Source: Gemmatimonadetes bacterium T265 (GTDB taxonomy: Bacteria; Gemmatimonadota; Gemmatimonadetes; Gemmatimonadales; Gemmatimonadaceae). From it: a DNA stretch of 64,000 nt. The notes below the pieces were generated by a model, which saw nothing but the letters and a program-made list of their open reading frames with translations, made no database searches and was not told where the DNA came from. Positions 25,926-33,730 of this stretch are shown in pieces; position 1 is the stretch's first letter, and each line of letters opens with the position of its first letter. The position numbers and the translations under genes are program-made. The DNA lies in assembly GCA_019973575.1 (NCBI GenBank), contig BPUI01000001.1, positions 620,001-684,000 on the forward strand, given 5' to 3'.

Positions 25926-26225
25926 ATGGATGCCGTTCAGTTCACCCGCATTGCGAAGGCGCTCGCCGACCCGCGCCGCTTCGAGCTGCTCGAGATGATC
26001 GCGTCCGACGACGAGGTGGCCTGCAAGCGAATGGTCGAGGCGTTCCCGGTGTCGCAGGCGACGATCTCGCACCACCTGAAGGAGCTCGCCACGGCGGGGC
26101 TGATCGAGGCCCGGCGCGAGGGGCAGTGCGGGCACTACCGCGTGCGCCCCGGCGTGCTCGACGCCTACCTCGCCGAAGTCGCGCGCCGACTCCACGGCCA
26201 GGCCCCGGCGCTCGTCGCGGGCTGA
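25926..26225 (+). CDS. ArsR family transcriptional regulator
   Basis: Predicted 99-residue winged-helix repressor. It begins FTRIAKALADPRRFELLEMI and carries the recognition helix region FPVSQATISHHLKELATAGLI (in part), with the wing EARREGQCGHYRV. No CxCxxC metal site is visible in helix 3, so it is not an obvious arsenic sensor; Cys residues at DEVACKR and EGQCGHY could sense thiol-reactive compounds. ATG 25926 (GTCATATGG context) is used rather than an upstream GTG. It probably controls itself and the ene-reductase through the shared 14-mer. Confidence 0.88.
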   Translation: MDAVQFTRIAKALADPRRFELLEMIASDDEVACKRMVEAFPVSQATISHHLKELATAGLIEARREGQCGHYRVRPGVLDAYLAEVARRLHGQAPALVAG

Positions 26226-26265
26226 CGCGCGACGTCCGGGAACACATCTCGCGTCATCGTCTTTA

Positions 26266-26279
26266 GATACTTGTATAAA
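26266..26279 (+). promoter_or_regulatory. Putative ArsR operator, copy 2
   Basis: GATACTTGTATAAA lies 35 bases before the ene-reductase start. It contains the palindrome ATAC-TT-GTAT and overlaps a TATAAA that could be the -10 box. It matches copy 1 (25883-25896) at 13 of 14 positions. Confidence 0.6.
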
Positions 26280-26314
26280 CAGGCAAGCCCAACAATTCCG
26301 TTCACATCCGGCCC

Positions 26315-27451
26315 ATGACCCCCACGCTGACCGAGTCGCCGCTGTTCACCCCGTTCACCCTCGGCCGCCTCACGTTGCCCAACCGCATCGTCCTCGCGCC
26401 GATGACCCGCGTGCGCGCGAGCGCCGAAGGCGTCATCCCCGAGATGGCGGCCGAGTACTACGCGCGGCGCGCGTCGGGCGGGCTGCTGATCACCGAGGCG
26501 ACGCAGGTGCTGCCCAACGGCGCCGGCGGCCGCGGCACGCCCGGCATCCACGACGACGCCCAGATCGCGGCGTGGCGCCGCGTGACCGACGCCGTGCACG
26601 CCGCCGGCGGTCGCATCTACCTCCAGCTCTGGCACACCGGGCGCGCCGCGCATCCGAGCTTTCTCCCCGAGGGCGAAGACGTCGTCTCCGCCTCCGCGGT
26701 CGCGATCGACGGCGAGGTCTTCACGCCGGCCGGGCGCGTGCCGTACGCGCCGCCCCGCGCGCTCACGCTCGAGGAGATCCCGCGCTACGTCGAGGCCTAC
26801 GCCCGGGGCGCGCGCAACGCGATCGCGGCCGGCTTCGACGGCGTCGAGATCCACGCCGCGAACGGGTACCTCATCGACCAGTTCCTCCGCGACGGCAGCA
26901 ACCGGCGCACCGACGCGTACGGCGGGAGCGTCGAGAACCGCGCGCGCTTCCTGCTCGACGTCGTGCGCGCCGTGGCCGCGGCCGTCGGCGCGGACCGCAC
27001 GGGCGTGCGCGTGTCGCCGACGAACCCGTTCCAGAGCATGCGCGACGCCGACCCGGCCGCGCTCTTCGGGCACGTGGCGCGCGAGCTGAACGCCTTCGGC
27101 CTCGCCTACCTGCACGTCCTCGAGCCGGTCCACGCCGACCACCCGTCGGCCGACCCGGGGGGGCGCGTCGTCGCGCCGATGATCCGGGCCGCGTTCCGCG
27201 GGCCGCTGATCCTCAACGGCGGCTACGACCGCGCCACCGCCGACGCGGCAATCGCGGAGGGTCGGGCGGACCTGATCGCCTTCGGCGTGCCGTACCTCGC
27301 CAACCCGGACCTGCCGGAGCGCTACGCGCAGGGCGCGCCGCTCAACCCCCCGAACCCGGCGACGTTCTACGGCGGCGGCGCGGAGGGCTACCTCGACTAC
27401 CCGACGCTCGCGGAGCAGGACGGCGCGCTCGCGGGCGCGGGCGCGGCGTGA
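26315..27451 (+). CDS. Alkene reductase, Old Yellow Enzyme family (NemA-like)
   Basis: Predicted 378-residue FMN flavoprotein with a TIM barrel. Motifs include LPNRIVLAPMTRVRA near the N-terminus, LQLWHTGRAAHPS, and HAANGYLIDQFLRDGSNRR (residues about 178-196) with the His-x-x-Asn pair that binds the substrate carbonyl or nitro group. RTDAYGGSVENRARF is the usual OYE signature. It reduces activated alkenes, quinones or nitro compounds with NAD(P)H. Placement behind an ArsR-type gene with a shared operator resembles nemR-nemA logic, so induction by electrophiles is likely. Confidence 0.93.
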   Translation: MTPTLTESPLFTPFTLGRLTLPNRIVLAPMTRVRASAEGVIPEMAAEYYARRASGGLLITEATQVLPNGAGGRGTPGIHDDAQIAAWRRVTDAVHAAGGRIYLQLWHTGRAAHPSFLPEGEDVVSASAVAIDGEVFTPAGRVPYAPPRALTLEEIPRYVEAYARGARNAIAAGFDGVEIHAANGYLIDQFLRDGSNRRTDAYGGSVENRARFLLDVVRAVAAAVGADRTGVRVSPTNPFQSMRDADPAALFGHVARELNAFGLAYLHVLEPVHADHPSADPGGRVVAPMIRAAFRGPLILNGGYDRATADAAIAEGRADLIAFGVPYLANPDLPERYAQGAPLNPPNPATFYGGGAEGYLDYPTLAEQDGALAGAGAA

Positions 27452-28035
27452 ACGCCACCCCGGCGGGCGGCGCGTTAGACGTCGGTGCGTTAGGCATGGC
27501 GGCGGGGGCGCCCGCCGTCGTCGGGCGCCTGCTCGGCGATCCCGGCGCGCGGGCGCGGGTGGTCGCCTACGGCACGTTCGAGTGCCTGCACTGCCGGCGC
27601 GCGTGGCCCGCGCTGCGCGCGCTGGCCGACGACCCGTCGGCCGGGGTCGCCGTCGAGTGGCGGCACTTCGCGCCGGCGGGGGCGTTCCCCAACGCGGCCG
27701 GCGCCGCGCGCGCGGCCGAGGCCGCGGCGCTGCAGGACGGCCCGTGCGGGCGAGCGTCCGACGGCGCGTACTGGGCGATGCACGACGCGTTGATGGCCGC
27801 GCCGTCGCCGCTCTGGCCGGAGCGCGTGGACGGGGTCGCGGCCGCGCTCGGCCTCGACCTCGCGCGGCTGCACCGCGACGCGGCGTCGGACGCGGTGCGC
27901 GCGCGGGTCGACGCGCAGCGCGCGGCCGCGCTGGCCGACGGGGTGCGCGGGACGCCGGCGGCGTTCCTCGACGGGGCACGGGTCGACCTCGACGATTTGG
28001 AGTCGTTCCGAGACCAGATCACGCGCGGTGGGTAG
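27448..28035 (+). CDS. DsbA-like thioredoxin-fold protein
   Basis: Predicted 195-residue protein of the DsbA/FrnE type without a signal peptide. The active site FECLHCRRAW (Cys-x-x-Cys near residues 46-49) follows a beta strand (ARVVAYGTF). A helical insert comes next, and the cis-Pro loop GTPAAFLDG lies near the C-terminus. It is likely a cytoplasmic dithiol oxidoreductase or a thiol-dependent isomerase. The GTG start overlaps the ene-reductase stop (GTGA), so it belongs to the same transcript and probably to the same electrophile or redox response. A later ATG at 27496 is possible. Confidence 0.82.
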   Translation: MNATPAGGALDVGALGMAAGAPAVVGRLLGDPGARARVVAYGTFECLHCRRAWPALRALADDPSAGVAVEWRHFAPAGAFPNAAGAARAAEAAALQDGPCGRASDGAYWAMHDALMAAPSPLWPERVDGVAAALGLDLARLHRDAASDAVRARVDAQRAAALADGVRGTPAAFLDGARVDLDDLESFRDQITRGG

Positions 28036-28078
28036 CCGCTGCGGCGGGCGGCGCACACCGCTGACGGGGGCGACGACG

Positions 28079-28116
28079 TTGACATGTGCGGCACATGAAA
28101 ACATGTTCAACACATG
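28079..28116 (+). promoter_or_regulatory. vapBC promoter and putative VapB operator
   Basis: TTGACA (28079-28084) overlaps the first of two copies of ACATGT-N4-CACATG, at 28082-28097 and 28101-28116, 19 bases apart. The second copy ends on the antitoxin start codon. Repeated short palindromes over the promoter are typical operators of ribbon-helix-helix antitoxins. Confidence 0.7.
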
Positions 28117-28371
28117 CCCAAAATGATCCAGGTCCGGAACGTGCCCGATGCCGCCCACAGGCTCTTGAAAAGTCGCGCCGCGGGCATGGGGCTGACCCTG
28201 TCGGAGTACGTACTCCGCAGTGCCGTGCGGGCGGCCGAGACGCCCACCGACGAGGAGATCCTCGCCCGCTTCGCCGCGCTCGAGCCGGTCCACTCCGAAG
28301 AATCGTCGGTCGAGGTTCTGCACGCGGTTCGCGCAGAACGCGACGCGCAACTCGGCCGCCTTGCCGGGTGA
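28114..28371 (+). CDS. VapB/FitA-type ribbon-helix-helix antitoxin
   Basis: Predicted 85-residue protein. The N-terminal strand and two helices MIQVRNVPDAAHRLLKSRAA and MGLTLSEYVLRSAV form a FitA-like ribbon-helix-helix DNA-binding domain. The acidic C-terminal half (TDEEILARFAALEPVHSEES) is the likely toxin-binding tail. It should neutralise the VapC toxin encoded next and repress its own promoter. Start codon ATG 28114 lies inside the second operator copy, so repression could also block translation initiation. Confidence 0.88.
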   Translation: MPKMIQVRNVPDAAHRLLKSRAAGMGLTLSEYVLRSAVRAAETPTDEEILARFAALEPVHSEESSVEVLHAVRAERDAQLGRLAG

Positions 28372-28760
28372 TCGTTCTCGACGCGTCGGTCGGGATCGAG
28401 ATTGCGCGGCGCACGCCGCACGGGCTCGCGGCAGCCCGCCGCCTCCTACGCGAGTCCCGGCCGTACCACATCCCACATCTGTTCGACCTGGAGGTCGCGC
28501 AGACGGTTCGGCGGTACGTCCTCGCGCAGCTCCTCTCGCCGGCCGGCGGATCCGCGGCGCTGCGCGCGTTGAGTCTGCTCCCGCTGGAGCGCCACGCGCA
28601 CACGCCGCTCCTCGGCCGCGTCTGGCAGCTGCGCGACAACCTGACCGCCTACGACGCCTCGTACGTCGCGCTCGCCGAGGCGTTAGACGCAACCCTCCTC
28701 ACCCGCGACGCGCGCCTGGCCGGCGCCCCGGGCGTGCGGGCGCGCGTCGAAGTCGTCTGA
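28368..28760 (+). CDS. VapC-type PIN domain ribonuclease toxin
   Basis: Predicted 130-residue PIN domain protein. The four acidic active-site residues are visible: Asp5 (VLDASVGIE), Glu42 (FDLEVAQ), Asp96 (TAYDASYVALAEAL) and Asp114 (LLTRDARLA). VapC toxins cut tRNA or rRNA in a Mg2+-dependent manner when the antitoxin is lost. The GTG start overlaps the antitoxin stop (GTGA), giving tight translational coupling. Length and motif spacing are normal. Confidence 0.92.
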   Translation: MIVLDASVGIEIARRTPHGLAAARRLLRESRPYHIPHLFDLEVAQTVRRYVLAQLLSPAGGSAALRALSLLPLERHAHTPLLGRVWQLRDNLTAYDASYVALAEALDATLLTRDARLAGAPGVRARVEVV

Positions 28761-28782
28761 CCGGCGCCCACGGACCGCCGCC

Positions 28783-29220
28783 CTACCGCCGCACCAGCGT
28801 CACGTCCGCGCGGGTATCGCCGCGGCAGTCGAACGACTCGGCCGTCCCGGTGAACGTCGACCCGTCGGCGCCGAGGTCGAGCGACCAGCGCGCCGTGCCG
28901 GCGCAGTCGTCGGCGTACGAGAGCGCGAGGGCGAGGTGCCGCCCGACGATCGGGCCCGATGCGTCGGCGGAGCGGCCGTTCGCGAGGAGGAGCGTGCCGG
29001 ACACGTTCACGCCGTTCTGCGTGAGCTGCAGGCGGGCGTCGAGGGCGCGCGCGGGCACCAGCGCCTCGACGTAGCGCCCGTCCCACGCCCCGGCCACGTC
29101 CGGCGCGTCGGCGGCGGTGGGCGCGTTGCAGGCCGCACCGGCGACGAACACGGCGGAGGCCACGCGTGCGACGGTCGAGGAGAGCGGACGGCTCGGCGCG
29201 CGGCGGAGACGACGGGGCAT
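28783..29220 (-). CDS. Small lipoprotein, lipocalin-like beta protein
   Basis: Predicted 145-residue lipoprotein with lipobox VAGAACN (Cys near residue 31). The mature part reads as regular beta strands: VAGAWDGRYVEAL, LDARLQLTQNGVNVSGTLLL, LALALSYADDC, ARWSLDLGADGSTFTGTAE and a final TRADVTLVRR. This resembles small calycin-like domains that occur in Gemmatimonadota lipoproteins. Two cysteines (DDCAG and FDCRG) may form a disulphide. It ends just after the vapC gene (convergent) and lies downstream of the metal efflux operon on the same strand, after a 50-base gap. Function unknown. Confidence 0.72.
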   Translation of the reverse strand: MPRRLRRAPSRPLSSTVARVASAVFVAGAACNAPTAADAPDVAGAWDGRYVEALVPARALDARLQLTQNGVNVSGTLLLANGRSADASGPIVGRHLALALSYADDCAGTARWSLDLGADGSTFTGTAESFDCRGDTRADVTLVRR

Positions 29221-29270
29221 GCCGGAGGACGCGCGCGCGGCGGCCGGGTTACGCGCCGCCGCGCGACGCC

Positions 29271-32200
29271 TCAGGCCGCCCGCCGCGGCGCCTCCTCCCC
29301 GCCCCGCCCGACGAACGGCAGCGCGCGTGCCGCGCGCCCCATCGTCACCACCACCTGCCGTCCGAGGCCGTGCGTGCGCCGCTCCACGGCCGCGTAGAGC
29401 ACCGGGAGCAGCAGCAGCGTGAGCACCGTCGACGTCACGAGCCCGCCGACGATCACCGTCGCGAACGGCCGCGTCGTCTCCGCGCCGATGCCGTGCGACA
29501 GCGCGGCGGGGAGCAGGCCTAACGCGGCCATCAGCGCCGTCATCGCCACCGGGCGCAGCCGGTCGAGCGTGCCCCGCCGGACCGCGTCGTCGACCGTCGC
29601 GCCGTCGTCGCGCAGGCGGTTGAACTCGGAGACGAGCAGCACGCCGTTCTGCACCGAGATGCCGAAGAGGGCGATGAAGCCGACCGCCGCGCTCACGCTC
29701 AGGTGGATCCCGCGCGCCCAGAGCAGCACGATGCCGCCGATGAGGGCGAACGGGAGGTTGGCGAGCACGAGCCCCGCGTACTTCCCCGACCCGAACGCGC
29801 TGACCAGCAGCGCGAAGATGAGCACGATGCTCGCCGGGACGATGACCGCGAGGCGCGCGGTCGCGCGGCGCTGGTTCTCGAACTGCCCGCCCCACGTCAG
29901 CCGGTACCCCGGCGGGAGCTGCACGCGCTTCGCCACGAGTTGTTGCGCTTCCGCGACGAACCCGCCCTCGTCCCGCCCGCGCACCGAGCACTTGATCGCC
30001 ACGCGCCGCTCGTTGGTCTCGCGCGAGATGCGGCTCGCGCCCTCGGCCGTGACGACGCGCGCCACGCTCGCGAGCGGCACCGTGCGGCCGTCGCCCGTGT
30101 TGACGGCGAGGCGCTCGAGCGCGGCGCGGTTGTCGCGCGCGCTCCCGGCGTAGCGCACCCGCACGTCGAACACGCGGTCGCCCTCGAGGAGCTGCGTTAC
30201 CGCGCGCCCGCCGACCGCCGTCTCGATCGCGTCGTTCACGTCGGCCACCGACAGCCCGTACCGCGCGGCCGCGGCGCGGTCGACCTCGAAGCGCACCTGC
30301 GGCTGGCCGAACTGCTGCTCGGTGCCGAGGTCCGCGACGCCGCGCACGCCGGCGAGCACGTGCTCGACCTCGTCGGCCTTCTCCTGCAGCGTCGCGAGGT
30401 CGGGGCCGAAGATCTTCACGACGAGCTCGCCCTTCACGCCCGAGAGCGCCTCGTCGACGTTGTCCTTGATGTACTGCGAGAAGTTGAGGTCGACGCCGGG
30501 GATCGCCTCGAGCCGCCGGCCCATGCGGGCGACGAGCTCCTCCTTGTCGCGGACGTCCCCCCACTGGTCGCGCGGCTTGAGGTCGGCGAGCACCTCGAGG
30601 TTGTTGGAGCCCTTGGCGTCGGTGCCGTCGTCGGGGCGGCCTAACTGCGACACCACCTGCGCGACCTGCGGGTAGGAGAGCAGCACGCGGCGGACCTCGC
30701 GCTCGACGTTCTTGGCCGCCTCGAGCGAGATGCCCACGGGCATCGTCACCGTGAGCCAGATGTTGCCCTCGTCGAGCGCGGGGAGGAACTCGGTGCCGAG
30801 CTTCGCGCCCAACACGAGCGAGCCGGCGAGCACGACGAGCGCGCCGACGAACAGGGCGCGCCCGTGGCGGAGGGCGCCGTCGAGGAGCGGGGTGAACCCG
30901 CGCACGAGCCACCGCGTCGCGGGCGTCTCTTCGGGGTGCCCCGCGGCGTCCAGCTTGCCCGCGCGCAGCCCCCACGACGAGAGCACGGGGATGAGCGTCA
31001 GCGTCAGCACGAGCGAGCCTAACAGCGCGAACGTGAGCGTGAACGCCATCGGCGAGAAGATGCGCTTCTCGACGCGCTGGAACGTAAAGATGGGGAGGAA
31101 CGCCGTGATCACGATCGCCTTCGCGAAGAGGATCGGGCGCCCCATCTGCCCCGCGACGTCGGCCAGCAGCCAGCGCTTCTCGCCGTCGGGGAGCCGCTTC
31201 CCCTCCTCGCGCGGCGCGAGGGCGAGCCGCACGAGGAACGCCTCGACCATCACCACCGCGGCGTCGACGATGATCCCGAAGTCGACCGCGCCCAACGAGA
31301 TGAGGTTGGCGGAGACGTGCCCCGCCTCCATGAGGATGAAGGCGCAGAGCAGCGAGAGCGGGATGACGAGGCCGACGATGAGCGCCGCCCGGAAGTCGCC
31401 GAGGAAGACGACGAGGATGAGGAGCACGAGCCCCGCGCCGACGGCGAGGTTCTCCTCGACCGTGTGCACGGTGTGGTTCACGAGCGTCGCGCGGTCGTAG
31501 AACGGGGTCATGCGCACCCCGGGGGGGAGCACGGTGCGGTTCACGTCCGCGACCTTGGCGCGCACGCCCTGCAGCACCTCCATCGCGTTCTCGCCCTTGC
31601 GCATGAGGACGATGCCCTCGACGACGTCGTCCAGGCGGTCCTTGCCGACGATCCCCTCGCGCGGCGCGCCGCCGACGGTCACCGCGCCGAGGTCGCCGAC
31701 GCGCACGGGGACGCCGGTGCGCGTGGCGACGCTCACCGCCTCGATGTCGCGCGGGCTCGACAGGAGGCCCACACCGCGGACGACCTGCTTCTCGTAGCCG
31801 TGCGACAGGTAGCCGCCGCCGGCGTTCGCGTTGGCCCCGGCGACGGCCTGCTCGACCTGCGCCAGCGTGACCCCGTACGCGGCGAGCCGCTCCGGGTCGA
31901 GGTCGATCTGGTACTGCTTCACCTGCCCGCCGAACGAGGTGATGTCGGCAACGCCCGGCACGGTGCGGATCGCGGGCTCGATGGTCCAGTCCTCGAGCGC
32001 CTTGAGCTCGGTGAGCGGGAGCGGGCCGGTGACGGTGTAGCGGTAGATCTCGCCCGTCGCGTTCGAGAGCGGCGCGAGCGACGCCTGCACCCCGTTGGGC
32101 AGTGTGGCCTGCTGCAGCCGCTCCAGGACCTGCTGCCGCGCGAAGTAGTCGGTGGTGCCGTCCTGGAACGTCATCGTCACGACCGACAGCCCGAACATCG

Positions 32201-32456
32201 AGACCGAGCGCAGGTTGGTGAGCCCGGGCAGCCCGTTCATCTGCCGCTCGACGGGGAGCGTGACGACCTTCTCGATCTCCTCGGCCGCGTGCCCGGTCCA
32301 GGGCGTGATGACCTGCACCTGCACGTCCTGCACGTCGGGGAACGCCTCGACCGGGAGCGCCCGGAACGCGCGCACGCCGAGGACGACGAGCAGGAGCGTC
32401 GCGCCCAACACCGCGACGCGGTGGGCGAGCGCCCACCGCGCGATGCGGCCGATCAC
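29271..32456 (-). CDS. Heavy-metal efflux RND transporter (CusA/CzcA family)
   Basis: Predicted 1,061-residue inner-membrane proton antiporter of the HME-RND family. N-terminal IGRIARWALAHRVAVLGATL is the first helix. VEAFPDVQDVQVQVITPWTG is typical of CzcA/CusA. The TM4 proton-relay element VDFGIIVDAAVVMVEA lies near residues 388-403, with both Asp residues and the Glu of the CzcA type. It pumps metal ions (Cu+/Ag+ or Zn2+/Co2+/Cd2+) from the periplasm to the TolC channel. I see no clear sequence basis for choosing the metal. The GTG start overlaps the adaptor gene's stop (GTGA). Confidence 0.93.
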   Translation of the reverse strand: MIGRIARWALAHRVAVLGATLLLVVLGVRAFRALPVEAFPDVQDVQVQVITPWTGHAAEEIEKVVTLPVERQMNGLPGLTNLRSVSMFGLSVVTMTFQDGTTDYFARQQVLERLQQATLPNGVQASLAPLSNATGEIYRYTVTGPLPLTELKALEDWTIEPAIRTVPGVADITSFGGQVKQYQIDLDPERLAAYGVTLAQVEQAVAGANANAGGGYLSHGYEKQVVRGVGLLSSPRDIEAVSVATRTGVPVRVGDLGAVTVGGAPREGIVGKDRLDDVVEGIVLMRKGENAMEVLQGVRAKVADVNRTVLPPGVRMTPFYDRATLVNHTVHTVEENLAVGAGLVLLILVVFLGDFRAALIVGLVIPLSLLCAFILMEAGHVSANLISLGAVDFGIIVDAAVVMVEAFLVRLALAPREEGKRLPDGEKRWLLADVAGQMGRPILFAKAIVITAFLPIFTFQRVEKRIFSPMAFTLTFALLGSLVLTLTLIPVLSSWGLRAGKLDAAGHPEETPATRWLVRGFTPLLDGALRHGRALFVGALVVLAGSLVLGAKLGTEFLPALDEGNIWLTVTMPVGISLEAAKNVEREVRRVLLSYPQVAQVVSQLGRPDDGTDAKGSNNLEVLADLKPRDQWGDVRDKEELVARMGRRLEAIPGVDLNFSQYIKDNVDEALSGVKGELVVKIFGPDLATLQEKADEVEHVLAGVRGVADLGTEQQFGQPQVRFEVDRAAAARYGLSVADVNDAIETAVGGRAVTQLLEGDRVFDVRVRYAGSARDNRAALERLAVNTGDGRTVPLASVARVVTAEGASRISRETNERRVAIKCSVRGRDEGGFVAEAQQLVAKRVQLPPGYRLTWGGQFENQRRATARLAVIVPASIVLIFALLVSAFGSGKYAGLVLANLPFALIGGIVLLWARGIHLSVSAAVGFIALFGISVQNGVLLVSEFNRLRDDGATVDDAVRRGTLDRLRPVAMTALMAALGLLPAALSHGIGAETTRPFATVIVGGLVTSTVLTLLLLPVLYAAVERRTHGLGRQVVVTMGRAARALPFVGRGGEEAPRRAA

Positions 32457-33730
32457 TCGCTCCCCTCGCCGCCGACGGCCGGCGCTCCCGCCGCGGGGCC
32501 GCTCGTTTCGGACTGCCGCTCTGCCTGGGCGTCGACGAGCAGGCTCCCCTTGCCGACCACGCGCTCGCCCGACTGCAGCCCGCGCACGATCGTCGCGACG
32601 GTGCCGTCGTCCTCGCCCACCGTCACCGCGCGGCGGCGGAAGCGCCCGGGCGCGTCCTCGACGTAGACCACCGTCCCCCCGCCGCGGGTGACGAGCGCCG
32701 CGCTCGGCACGGTCGGCGTGCGGGCGTCGTCGGACGCGTAGAGGGTGGCCTGGCCGAAGACCGCCGCGCGCAGGCGGCGGCCGGGGTTGGGGATCACCGC
32801 CCGCATCGGCGCGGTGCGCGTCGCGGGGTCGAGCGCGTCGGCGATCCACGTCACGCGCGCGTCGACCGGCGCGGCGCCCAGCGCGTCGCTCGCGAAGGTC
32901 ACGCGCGCGCCGCGCCGCACCGAGGCGAGGTCGCGCTGGTAGAGGTTCGCCGTGAGCCACACGTCGGAGAGGTCGCTGACGGTGAAGAGCGGCGTCGTCC
33001 CGCCGGGCTGCACCTCGGTGCCGACGTTCACCTGCCGGTCGATGACCTCGCCGCCGAGGGGCGCGCGGAGCACGTACGTCTGGCCGCCCCCCGCGCCGCC
33101 TAACAGACGGGCGCGCAGCCCGGCGCGCGTCTCTTCGGCGCGCGCGGCGGCCGCGTCGGTCTCGGCCTGCTGCAGGTCCTTTTGCGCGATCACGCCGTGC
33201 GCGAACAGGTCGCGAGAGCGGGCGAGGGCGGTCTCCGTCTGGCGCGCGGTCGCGCCCGCGCGGGCCAGGTCGGCGCCGGCCTGCGCGACGTCGCTCGAGA
33301 GCAGGTGCGCGAGCGGCTGCCCGGCGCGCACGACGTCGCCGACCTTGGCGTCGAGCGAGACGACGCGCCCGGCCACCGGCGAGAGCACGCGCGCGGTGTG
33401 GTCCTCGTCGAAGGCGAGTTGCGCGGGCACCGTGGCGACGGCGCGCTCGGAGCGCGCGCGGACCGTGTCGACCGTGACGTAGGCGAGCTGCGCGGGGGCG
33501 AGCGTCACCGTGCCCGCCGGGGGCGCGGGCGCCGCGTGCGCCTCACTCGCGTGCGCCTCGGGCGTCGGCCGCGCGCACCCCGACGCGAAGAGGGTGGCCA
33601 CGACGACGAGGATCGCCGCGACGAGCGCGAGCAGCGGGGCGCGCGAGACCGCGCCCGGCTCGTCGCGGCCGGCCGCCGCGGGCGGCGGCGCGGACGGGAC
33701 GATGCTCATGGGGGCCTTGAAGCGACTCAT
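32453..33730 (-). CDS. Efflux RND periplasmic adaptor (CusB/CzcB family)
   Basis: Predicted 425-residue membrane-fusion protein. An N-terminal hydrophobic helix ends in a lipobox-like SGCAR, then a His/Ala/Pro-rich linker (EAHASEAHAAP). The biotinyl-lipoyl half-motifs are VLSPVAGRVVSLDAKVGDVVRAGQPLAHL (shown in part) and LRAPLGGEVIDRQVNVGTEVQPG, flanking an alpha-helical hairpin. The beta-barrel and membrane-proximal domains follow. It bridges CusA and the TolC-like protein. ATG 33730 overlaps the stop of the TolC gene (ATGA). The His-rich segment could bind metal, which is inference. Confidence 0.9.
   Translation of the reverse strand: MSRFKAPMSIVPSAPPPAAAGRDEPGAVSRAPLLALVAAILVVVATLFASGCARPTPEAHASEAHAAPAPPAGTVTLAPAQLAYVTVDTVRARSERAVATVPAQLAFDEDHTARVLSPVAGRVVSLDAKVGDVVRAGQPLAHLLSSDVAQAGADLARAGATARQTETALARSRDLFAHGVIAQKDLQQAETDAAAARAEETRAGLRARLLGGAGGGQTYVLRAPLGGEVIDRQVNVGTEVQPGGTTPLFTVSDLSDVWLTANLYQRDLASVRRGARVTFASDALGAAPVDARVTWIADALDPATRTAPMRAVIPNPGRRLRAAVFGQATLYASDDARTPTVPSAALVTRGGGTVVYVEDAPGRFRRRAVTVGEDDGTVATIVRGLQSGERVVGKGSLLVDAQAERQSETSGPAAGAPAVGGEGSE

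Noticed and set aside
28783-32436. 1,217-residue minus-strand frame overlapping the CusA gene
   Set aside because: Only its last 145 residues (lipoprotein at 28783-29220) look like protein; the rest is Arg/Ala shadow of CusA.
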